The notes below the pieces were generated by a model. The model saw only the letters and a program-made list of their open reading frames with translations, did not search any database and was not told the DNA's origin. This document shows positions 7,384 through 14,074 of a stretch of DNA of 64,000 nt, piece after piece (positions within the stretch are counted from its first letter, which is position 1; every line of letters starts with the position of its first letter). Made by a program: the position numbers and the translations under genes. The stretch is from the NCBI RefSeq assembly GCF_900129245.1, contig NZ_FQUT01000003.1, positions 186,001-250,000 on the forward strand. Direction: 5' to 3'. The DNA is from Chryseobacterium arachidis (GTDB lineage: Bacteria; Bacteroidota; Bacteroidia; Flavobacteriales; Weeksellaceae).

Positions 7384-7452
7384 AAAAAAATCCCCGAATT
7401 GCTTCGAGGATTAAAAACTAATAACCATGAAAACTCAATTAAACATGAGAAT
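7384..7452 (-). ncRNA. putative small RNA, unit B
   Basis: The predicted leftward transcript of about 69 nt begins near 7452, downstream of TACATTTG (complement of 7458-7465). It contains CTCATGTTTAATTGAG and TTTTCATGGTTATTAG, both almost identical to unit A, and ends in a hairpin at 7391-7410 plus seven T. The stem has one pair that is G-U in minus-strand RNA and A-C on the other strand. The ATG present gives only MFN before a stop, unlike unit A's nine codons, so a leader peptide is not conserved and an RNA function is likelier. Confidence 0.68.
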
Positions 7453-7457
7453 CAGTG

Positions 7458-7465
7458 CAAATGTA
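7458..7465 (-). promoter_or_regulatory. -7 element of small-RNA unit B
   Basis: The minus strand reads TACATTTG. Further upstream the octamer TATAGACC (complement of 7494-7501) also occurs upstream of unit A. Confidence 0.55.
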
Positions 7466-7541
7466 TTGATTTATTTTTTAAATATGAGTTTTTGGTCTAT
7501 AATTTGTTACAAATTTTTCTTTTTTTTCACACAACATTGAT

Positions 7542-7549
7542 TAAATTTG
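7542..7549 (+). promoter_or_regulatory. -7 element of the small ORF at 7565
   Basis: TAAATTTG is an exact consensus match 15 nt before the ATG at 7565. It overlaps the upstream in-frame TTG at 7547, so that TTG cannot be the start. Confidence 0.55.
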
Positions 7550-7564
7550 CAAAAAACTATATTT

Positions 7565-7792
7565 ATGACCTTTAATGAAGCCCTTAAACAAAAGAAAACC
7601 ATTTTAAAGAATTCCAGCACGTTTACAAAAAGTCTTTATGATTATATTATTATTCCTGCCATAGAAGAAGAGGGGCAAAGATATATTGATGATTTCCGTA
7701 AATCTCCGGAAACATTTTTAGATGATAGCTGTAAGACTTACAGCAGTGATTCTAAATTCAAAGTGTTTCTATTTAATAAAAATCAGAACTGA
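7565..7792 (+). CDS. 75-aa hypothetical protein within the small-RNA array
   Basis: From the ATG at 7565 the protein is 75 residues, soluble, lysine- and acid-rich, with no signal peptide, membrane segment or motif that I recognise. The start at 7565 is chosen because the consensus promoter element covers the longer TTG start. It lies between small-RNA units B and A, on the opposite strand. A dedicated promoter and a full-length frame support a real gene, but there is no family evidence. Confidence 0.5.
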   Translation: MTFNEALKQKKTILKNSSTFTKSLYDYIIIPAIEEEGQRYIDDFRKSPETFLDDSCKTYSSDSKFKVFLFNKNQN

Positions 7793-7882
7793 GCAATTAA
7801 ATAAGTCTTTATTTACATCATCCAAGCTATTTCAAAACTTATTCTTTAGGGCAAAGCTCCCTACTGTACTCATTATATGGAT

Positions 7883-7950
7883 AAAAAAAATCCTCGTATT
7901 ACTACGAGGATAAAAACTAATAACCATGAAAACTCAAATTAAACATGAGT
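7883..7950 (-). ncRNA. putative small RNA, unit A
   Basis: This is the best-formed member. A leftward transcript of about 68 nt would start near 7950, six bases past TAAATTTG, carry CTCATGTTTAATTTGAG and TTTTCATGGTTATTAG, and stop at a perfect 8-bp hairpin (TCCTCGTA/TACGAGGA, 7891-7910) followed by eight T. The layout -7 element, conserved box, hairpin matches unit B almost base for base. It contains a possible nine-codon frame (MFNLSFHGY) that is not kept in unit B. Confidence 0.72.
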
Positions 7951-7955
7951 GACTG

Positions 7956-7963
7956 CAAATTTA
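7956..7963 (-). promoter_or_regulatory. -7 element of small-RNA unit A
   Basis: The minus strand reads TAAATTTG. TATAGACC (complement of 7984-7991) lies 20 nt upstream, at the -33 position, and is shared with unit B. Confidence 0.6.
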
Positions 7964-8172
7964 GAGAATGTTTTCTTAAGGTGGGTCTATACGATTCATT
8001 AATTGAATCAATTAACATTATTTGGGTAAGATTAAAATCTTATTAACTATTGACAATACATGCTTTTAAGTTAACTGATATCATAAAAAACACTGTATTG
8101 ATAGTACTTTTCACGTTTCCAAAACTGATTAATTACATAATATTCGAATAAAGCGTAAGTGTTAAAAATAAC

Positions 8173-8202
8173 AAAAGGCTCCCATTTCTGAGAGCCTTTT
8201 TT
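8173..8202 (-). terminator. terminator of the large T9SS protein gene
   Basis: AAAAGGCTC pairs with GAGCCTTTT, with T-runs in both directions. It lies 20 nt beyond the stop codon of the 8224-12003 gene. Confidence 0.85.
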
Positions 8203-8223
8203 ACTGTTATCTGATAGCTTATC

Positions 8224-11200
8224 TTATTCTTTGATAAACTTTTTCTGAGCAGTTCCCTGCACATCATCAATATCAATTACGTAAACACCATTAATAAGGG
8301 CATGTACATCAATCTTATTGTTAAGAATAATTCCTGATGATACAATTTGTCCGGTAGCGTTATAAATCTTATAATTCGCTCTTTTGCTTACGTTTTTAAC
8401 ATTCAATACTGTTGTTACCGGATTAGGGTAAATAAGTATTTCTGTCTGATTAATAGGATTAGCAATAATAGGCTTAGAAATTCTTACCGTATAGTCTTCT
8501 ACCTCACCTGTTGCGAAACTGTTGCATGTTACAGGAATTCCGTCTTTCTGTAAAGCAACTCTCATCACAACATATTTGAAGTCTGTCATGCTGATGAACG
8601 CATCGGCAGGTACAGTAAATGTTCCGCTTACCGTTTGCTCATTGCTTGGACCAGCAACTAAAATTCTTTCATCGATATCAAAATATCCATTTCTGTTGAA
8701 GTCAATCCAAACAGCAACTCCTGCATTTGTATTTCCAGTAAGTTTTTTATCAATCGTGATCTTATTGTTAGAAGATCCCTGAATCATTTCAATAAACTTA
8801 GTTTGATCTCCTGTATAATCTGTATAATTCGAAGCTAAAGAGGCATTTTGCTTTTCTGGCTTACCATTCGGAGTAACCGTTACTTTAGAAATATATTCAG
8901 AAGTAGATCCCGTAGAAGCCATCTGGCAATATACAATCGTTGGGGTTGTAAACAAGTATGGTAAGGTATAATTGCCCGGAGTTCCGCTACAGATATTAGC
9001 TACCTGCATTTCATATTGTGTAAGCTCTAATAAGCCTGTCAATGTAATCGAATTTGTATTCGATGTCACAGGAGTCCAGCTAGGAACACCAATCTTTCTA
9101 TATCTTAATATATAAGTAGCACCCGGGAACGGATCCCAAGTAACAACAGCTGTAGTTGGAGTTATGCTTGTAATTGTTAATCCCGGAGGTGCAATATCAC
9201 AAGTTCTTGCTGTTACAAATACTTTAGGGTTAGACCATGGGTTTAATGTATTATCTGTATCACACATATTAGCCACCTGAACGTCGTAAGAAGTGTAAAC
9301 GTTAAGCCCCTGTAACAAATAAGAGTTTCCTGAACCTACAGGTACCGGGATCGGTGCACTCCATCCGGCGTTACCACTTCCGGTAAGTCTATATCTGATA
9401 TAGTAGTGCGAACCAAGTGCTACAGGAGACCAAGTGATTAATGCAGAAGTAGTAGTAATATTTGTAACCGTTACTCCCGGAGGCGTAGGATCACATCTTG
9501 TTGTAAAGGTATTTTGAGAAGGTGTTCCCTGGTTACCGTTACAAACCGCAACAATCTGTACTTCATACAGGGTTGCAGATAGAAGTCCTGTTAATGTAGT
9601 TGTATTCGTTGGTTGCGGATATGGTACTGCTGCAACGGTTACACTTTGCCAAGGAGCTCCAGAACCTTGTGGTCTGTAGTTTACAATATAGCTTGCTCCA
9701 CCGTTATCCTGAGGCCAAGTTAACACCACTGAATTATAAGTCGGAGTACCAACAGTGACAACCGGAGTTGCTGTGCTACAGATACGGATGTTAATATTAT
9801 CAATTGCCACAGGAGGCTGTGTACCACCACTCGAGTCATTTGTCCATTCAAATACAAGACGCATAGTCTGTCCTGCAAAGCTTGAAAGGTTTTGTGTAGG
9901 GTTAAGAACAGTCTGCCATGTAGTCTGTTGGTTATAATTACCACCTACCTGAATTCTTCCTGTTCCTGCTCCGATGTTAACACCCGAAGTAGGCATGAAT
10001 GTAGAAGGAACCAACCAAACTCTTAAATAATCCCATGAAGATTCACCTGCAGCCTTCCAGTCGAATGAGAAAGTAGCAGTAGTTGTTCCCGCTGGGATAA
10101 GAATGTCTCTGTATGCATGCACGATACTTGTTGATGAAGTACTGTAAGCATTCGTAGTTCCGTTAGTATTAGAAATATACAGAGAGTTCCCGGTATTTCC
10201 TGTTGCACTTCCGTACACCCATTTATTAGTCTGAGTTCCGTTAGTATATCCTAAATCACTTCCTGTATTGAATTGCTGAATATAAGGAATCGTAGCAGGG
10301 ATCTGTCCTGTTGTGAAGCTTGGACCAACCATCCAGAAACTAGCATCAGTACCTGCACACTTAGAACGTACCCAGAAATAATAAGTCGTATTAGGTGTTA
10401 AAGGTGATAAAGTTGCTGTTGTGGCTGTAGAAGTTGAATTTGGTACAGTCGCAGCAGTAGGAGCAACGTTTGTTGTAGACCAATAAATCTGATAGCCTCC
10501 AACCGGAGCAGGATTCGGAGCCGTCCAGCTGATTGATGCCGTATTCGATCCCACACTTACAACTTGTATGTTCTGTGGAACCTTACATGTAGGAATACTT
10601 AAATTAATATTATCAATAGCAGCAGGAGGCTGTGTTCCGCCTGACGTATCATTGGTCCATTCGAATACAAGTCTTACGAATCCACTAGTAGCAAAAGTAC
10701 TTAAGTCTACCAAAGGATTAAAGTAATTTTGCCAAGCCGACTGCTGATTAAGGTTACCTCCTACCTGAATTCTTCCGCCTCCGGCAGTAATCTGCGTTCC
10801 TGCAGTCGGAGTATAGGTAATCGGTACCAGCCAGACTTTTAAAAAGTCCCAGCCAGATTCACCAACTCCTTTCCAGTCGAACTGCAATGTCGCTTCTGTA
10901 GTTCCGGCAGGAACAATAAGATCTCTGAAGGCATGAACATAGTTTGAAACCGAAGGCCCCGTTGTATACGCGTTCGAAGTTCCGTTGTTATTGGAAATAT
11001 AAAGAGAATTTGCAGGATTTCCTGTTGCAGAACCATATGCCCATTTATTGGTCATCGTTCCGTTAGCAAGCTGCAAATCGTTTCCTGTACTGAAATTCTG
11101 TGTGTAAGGAATCGTACCCGGAATCTGTGTAGTAGAGAAACTAGGCCCCGCTACCCAAACACTCTTATCAGTCGCACTACATACTGAACGCACCCACCAA

Positions 11201-12003
11201 TAGTAAGTTGTAGCTGTAGCTAGACCTCCAGGGTTTGCCGTAGTTCCTGCATTGGCAGTTCCCACTGTTGCAGCTGTTGGTGCTGTATTGGTTGTACTAA
11301 GGTAATATTCGTATCCAACTCCTGGAACCGGCGTAGGAGCCGTCCATCCCAGAGTAGCAGTATTTGTTCCTATTGCTGATACCGACATTGCAGAAGGCAT
11401 AATACAAGTAGGAATACTGATATTGATGTTATCTACTGCAATAGGTGGTTGCGTTCCTGCACTGGTGTCATTGGTCCATTCAAAAACAAGACGCATTGTA
11501 TTTCCGGCAAAAGTACTTATGTTCAAAGTCGGAGTACTGTAGGTCTGCCAAGTAGTCTGCTGGTTAAAATCGCCTGCGACTTGAATCCTACCTCCACCTG
11601 CAGTGATATTATTATTAGCTGTAGGGGTAAAAGTTGCAGGAACCAGCCAAACTTTTAAAAAGTCCCATCCAGATTCACCTGCCCCTTTCCAATCAAATGA
11701 AAAATTTGAGATCGTGGAGCCGGCAGGAATCGTAAAATCTTTATACGCATGTACAATACTTCCTGAATTGGTAGTATACGTATTGGCAGTTCCGTTATTT
11801 GAAATGTAAATGGAGCTACCAGTATTTCCCGTTGCAGAACCATATACCCATTTGTTTGTCAATGTTCCGTTAACAAACGTAAAATCATTGGCGGTGTTAA
11901 AGTTCTGAGAATAGGGTAACGGTGTTTGCCCATAGACGACCGATAGGGCGCCCCAATTTAACAAACACAGAAGAAGTACTAGAAAAGTAGAAATTTTCTT
12001 CAT
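8224..12003 (-). CDS. giant T9SS-exported multidomain protein (choice-of-anchor/FnIII/GEVED)
   Basis: The 1259-residue protein has a signal peptide (MKKISTFLVLLLCLLNW...VYGQ, 1-26) and then about three tandem blocks of some 270 residues. Each block pairs a MAM-like 'choice-of-anchor' jelly-roll (PYxQxFxTxxD...FDWKGxGESxWDxLKVWLVP...RLVFEWTNDTS...PPxAxDNINI) with a fibronectin III domain; the third is followed by more FnIII modules (about 770-1040). A GEVED domain follows (AVWIDFNRNGYFDIDERI ... GEVEDYTV, about 1080-1170), then a type A sorting domain (YPNPVTTVLNVKN ... GVYVIDID, about 1185-1259). It would cross the outer membrane by T9SS and stay on the surface or be released. An adhesive role is likely; no catalytic motif was seen. 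Confidence 0.9.
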   Translation of the reverse strand: MKKISTFLVLLLCLLNWGALSVVYGQTPLPYSQNFNTANDFTFVNGTLTNKWVYGSATGNTGSSIYISNNGTANTYTTNSGSIVHAYKDFTIPAGSTISNFSFDWKGAGESGWDFLKVWLVPATFTPTANNNITAGGGRIQVAGDFNQQTTWQTYSTPTLNISTFAGNTMRLVFEWTNDTSAGTQPPIAVDNINISIPTCIMPSAMSVSAIGTNTATLGWTAPTPVPGVGYEYYLSTTNTAPTAATVGTANAGTTANPGGLATATTYYWWVRSVCSATDKSVWVAGPSFSTTQIPGTIPYTQNFSTGNDLQLANGTMTNKWAYGSATGNPANSLYISNNNGTSNAYTTGPSVSNYVHAFRDLIVPAGTTEATLQFDWKGVGESGWDFLKVWLVPITYTPTAGTQITAGGGRIQVGGNLNQQSAWQNYFNPLVDLSTFATSGFVRLVFEWTNDTSGGTQPPAAIDNINLSIPTCKVPQNIQVVSVGSNTASISWTAPNPAPVGGYQIYWSTTNVAPTAATVPNSTSTATTATLSPLTPNTTYYFWVRSKCAGTDASFWMVGPSFTTGQIPATIPYIQQFNTGSDLGYTNGTQTNKWVYGSATGNTGNSLYISNTNGTTNAYSTSSTSIVHAYRDILIPAGTTTATFSFDWKAAGESSWDYLRVWLVPSTFMPTSGVNIGAGTGRIQVGGNYNQQTTWQTVLNPTQNLSSFAGQTMRLVFEWTNDSSGGTQPPVAIDNINIRICSTATPVVTVGTPTYNSVVLTWPQDNGGASYIVNYRPQGSGAPWQSVTVAAVPYPQPTNTTTLTGLLSATLYEVQIVAVCNGNQGTPSQNTFTTRCDPTPPGVTVTNITTTSALITWSPVALGSHYYIRYRLTGSGNAGWSAPIPVPVGSGNSYLLQGLNVYTSYDVQVANMCDTDNTLNPWSNPKVFVTARTCDIAPPGLTITSITPTTAVVTWDPFPGATYILRYRKIGVPSWTPVTSNTNSITLTGLLELTQYEMQVANICSGTPGNYTLPYLFTTPTIVYCQMASTGSTSEYISKVTVTPNGKPEKQNASLASNYTDYTGDQTKFIEMIQGSSNNKITIDKKLTGNTNAGVAVWIDFNRNGYFDIDERILVAGPSNEQTVSGTFTVPADAFISMTDFKYVVMRVALQKDGIPVTCNSFATGEVEDYTVRISKPIIANPINQTEILIYPNPVTTVLNVKNVSKRANYKIYNATGQIVSSGIILNNKIDVHALINGVYVIDIDDVQGTAQKKFIKE

Positions 12004-12029
12004 AAGTTATCATTTAATATTAATCCTTG

Positions 12030-12037
12030 CAAATCTA
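12030..12037 (-). promoter_or_regulatory. -7 element of the large T9SS protein gene
   Basis: The minus strand reads TAGATTTG, exact TAnnTTTG, 26 nt before the start codon. Confidence 0.6.
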
Positions 12038-12438
12038 ATTCGTTTTTTACTAATATATAGTATAAAAAGTCATATTTTTTGTATAAATTTTCTAAAAATT
12101 GAATAGAGAATTTATCAAAATCTATATTTCCCGTAGATTTAAAACAAACGTTTAATGTTTAAATTTATTATTGCAGCAGCTTATCTTTATGAGAATTTTT
12201 CGAATTAAGACTATACTAAAATTCTGAATTTATTCTAAAATTTATTTCACATACACTTTGAAAGTATTATTTAAAGAATTTTAATAGAATGATTGCAGAA
12301 AAAACAGCAAAATTGTCTTTAATACAATCACAAAATATTTAATTATGAATAAATCATTTTAATTATTTCACTATAAAATGCAAAAATTAATTAAAAATAT
12401 AGTGATCTTAATCATAATGTAATGTTGGTTTTTTGTTG

Positions 12439-12446
12439 TAGATTTG
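12439..12446 (+). promoter_or_regulatory. -7 element of the glycosyltransferase gene
   Basis: TAGATTTG is an exact TAnnTTTG match 24 nt before the GTG start at 12471. Confidence 0.55.
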
Positions 12447-12470
12447 AAGTAGAATTTAAATCTATAAACA

Positions 12471-13304
12471 GTGAATAAAATTTCAATTCTTATAGCAAAT
12501 TATAACAACGGACGATATTTCGAGGATTGTTATGATTCCCTGGTCATTCAAAGCTATGACAATTGGGAGGTAATCATTGTAGACGACTGTTCAACAGATG
12601 ATTCCGTAAACATTATAAAAAATCTCATTAAAAATGATAGCCGTTTTAAATTATATGAAAACGAAGTCAACAGAGGATGCGGCTACACCAAAAGAAAATG
12701 TGCAGAGTTGGCAACAGGGGATTATTGTGCTTTTTTAGATCCGGATGATGCCCTCTTCTACTATTCGATAGAATGCTGTATGGAAGAATTTCAGAAACAT
12801 CCTAAAATTGCAGCTGTATATTCCCAGCTATTTTTCTGTGATGAAAATTTAAATCCTAAAGAAGTTTTCACTAAAATAAAACAAATTCACAACGATAAAT
12901 ATTTTTTCAACTGTCCTATACAGATTTCCGCATTTTTTGTATTCAAAAAAGAAGCTTATTTAAAAACTGAGGGAATTAATCCTTATTTAAGAAGTGCAGT
13001 AGATCAGGATCTTTATTTAAAAATTCTTGAAGTTGGTGAAGCCAAGTTTATTCAGGAACCTCTTTATAAATATAGACTTCATTCGGGTGGGATCTCACAG
13101 GCAGGCTCCCGGGGGCATGCAAAGGACTCTTTTGCAAAGGTGATCCATCAGTCCATGAAACGAAGAGGTATTACCTCAATAAAAAATAAAAATATTCCGG
13201 AACATTTTACCAGTTCTGAAGAAATTTACAACCTCCTCAGCTATCAGACCAAAATTCCTTACAGGCTGATGAGTAAAATCAAGACCACTTTTACTATCCT
13301 ATAA
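12471..13304 (+). CDS. family 2 glycosyltransferase
   Basis: The 277-residue protein has a GT-A fold signature: ISILIANYNNGRYFEDCYDSL at the start, the nucleotide-sugar segment VIIVDDCSTDDS (about residues 34-45), and the metal-binding DxD variant FLDPDDAL (about 89-96). A C-terminal QDLYLKILEVG...YRLHSGGIS segment is also typical of GT2 enzymes adding sugars to glycans or lipids. The start is GTG. Acceptor and donor cannot be told. It is monocistronic, with its own promoter and terminator, and not part of a polysaccharide cluster. Confidence 0.92.
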   Translation: MNKISILIANYNNGRYFEDCYDSLVIQSYDNWEVIIVDDCSTDDSVNIIKNLIKNDSRFKLYENEVNRGCGYTKRKCAELATGDYCAFLDPDDALFYYSIECCMEEFQKHPKIAAVYSQLFFCDENLNPKEVFTKIKQIHNDKYFFNCPIQISAFFVFKKEAYLKTEGINPYLRSAVDQDLYLKILEVGEAKFIQEPLYKYRLHSGGISQAGSRGHAKDSFAKVIHQSMKRRGITSIKNKNIPEHFTSSEEIYNLLSYQTKIPYRLMSKIKTTFTIL

Positions 13305-13313
13305 ATAATGATT

Positions 13314-13350
13314 ACTCCTCATTTTTCAGAAAGTTGAAAATGAGGAGTTT
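13314..13350 (+). terminator. terminator of the glycosyltransferase gene
   Basis: ACTCCTCATTTTTC pairs with GAAAATGAGGAGT, followed by TT and AT-rich sequence, 10 nt after the stop codon. Confidence 0.75.
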
Positions 13351-13471
13351 CATTAATAAAATTCTCATGAATACATTTTTTAACATTAGTTAACATAATT
13401 TTGGCTTCATAATTGAAAATACTATACCATCAAAGTCTTATGCTTTGAAAATCCTTATTAAAATTTGAATT

Positions 13472-14020
13472 ATGAAAAGTATAGTGTTAACAGGATTATT
13501 GTCAGTTTTTATAATGACAGCCTGTAAAAAAGACGATCAGATAGCCGAAAAATCTCTGGAGCAACAGAAAATAGAGTTCCAGATGAGACAATTGGAAATT
13601 GAGAAACAAAAATTAGCCATTGAAAAGGAAAAAATGGCTTATGAAGCTCAGAAAAAAGCAGACAGCGTTGCTGAAGTGCAAAAAGCACAAGTTGCTGCTG
13701 CAAATGCAAAACCGCAAGTCATTAGAGAAACACATACGGTATACAGAGACAGACCAAGCTCAAGCTCAAGCTCAAGCTCAAACGCAGGAAGTACAGCAAG
13801 TAACGGTACAACCTCTCAAACTACTGCAAAGAAAAAAGGGATGAGTGAAGCTGCTAAAGGGACTATTATTGGTGCCGTAGGTGGTGCTGCATTAGGTGCG
13901 ATTGTAAATAAGAAAAGCCCGGGAGGTGGTGCTGCCATTGGAGGTATCATCGGGGGTGCAACAGGATATACATTAGGTAGAGCACAGGATAGAAAAAGCG
14001 GAAGAGTTCAGCCGAAATAA
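13472..14020 (+). CDS. Gly-zipper lipoprotein with coiled coil
   Basis: The 182-residue protein has a lipoprotein signal peptide with the lipobox MTAC (Cys18). A strongly charged, heptad-like stretch (about 22-70) predicts a coiled coil; Ser96-103 form an unbroken serine run encoded by four copies of the hexamer AGCTCA. The C-terminus (about 125-175) is rich in GxxxG (GTIIGAVGGAALGAIV, GGIIGGATGYTLG), as in glycine-zipper outer-membrane lipoproteins of the YMGG/SlyB type. It is probably anchored in a membrane and oligomeric. Function is unknown. Confidence 0.75.
   Translation: MKSIVLTGLLSVFIMTACKKDDQIAEKSLEQQKIEFQMRQLEIEKQKLAIEKEKMAYEAQKKADSVAEVQKAQVAAANAKPQVIRETHTVYRDRPSSSSSSSSNAGSTASNGTTSQTTAKKKGMSEAAKGTIIGAVGGAALGAIVNKKSPGGGAAIGGIIGGATGYTLGRAQDRKSGRVQPK
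13757..13780 (+). repeat. four tandem AGCTCA hexamers inside the lipoprotein gene
   Basis: Four exact in-frame copies encode Ser-Ser pairs. Gain or loss of one unit would change the linker length without a frameshift. Confidence 0.9.
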
Positions 14021-14042
14021 TATTTATTTTCACGATAACGAG

Positions 14043-14074
14043 AAAGATTGCTTATTTTTAGGCAATCTTTTTTT
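14043..14074 (+). terminator. terminator of the lipoprotein gene, abutting the next ATG
   Basis: AAAGATTGC (14043-14051) pairs with GCAATCTTT (14062-14070) and runs into a T-tract that ends at the ATG at 14075. Confidence 0.8.

Larger units (their letters stand above)
7793..8172. other. intergenic stretch containing small-RNA unit A
   Basis: Besides unit A (7883-7963) it holds the palindrome GATTCA-TTAAT-TGAATC at 7993-8009, just upstream of where the -33 box of unit A should be. Nothing else is recognisable. Confidence 0.5.
12004..12470. other. 467-nt divergent intergenic region
   Basis: Very AT-rich DNA between two divergent genes. It holds a -7 element for each side, listed separately. 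No hairpin, repeat or open frame stood out. Confidence 0.5.

Noticed and set aside
7722..7913. 63-aa frame overlapping the 75-aa gene and small-RNA unit A
   Set aside because: It runs into the hairpin of unit A and has no start context or family support.
7883..7950. Possible nine-codon leader peptide (MFNLSFHGY) in small-RNA unit A
   Set aside because: The corresponding frame in unit B stops after three codons and unit C has no ATG, so coding is not conserved.
6500..7970. CRISPR array as explanation for the repeated units
   Set aside because: Repeats are too few, unevenly spaced, carry promoters and terminators, and no cas gene is in the window.
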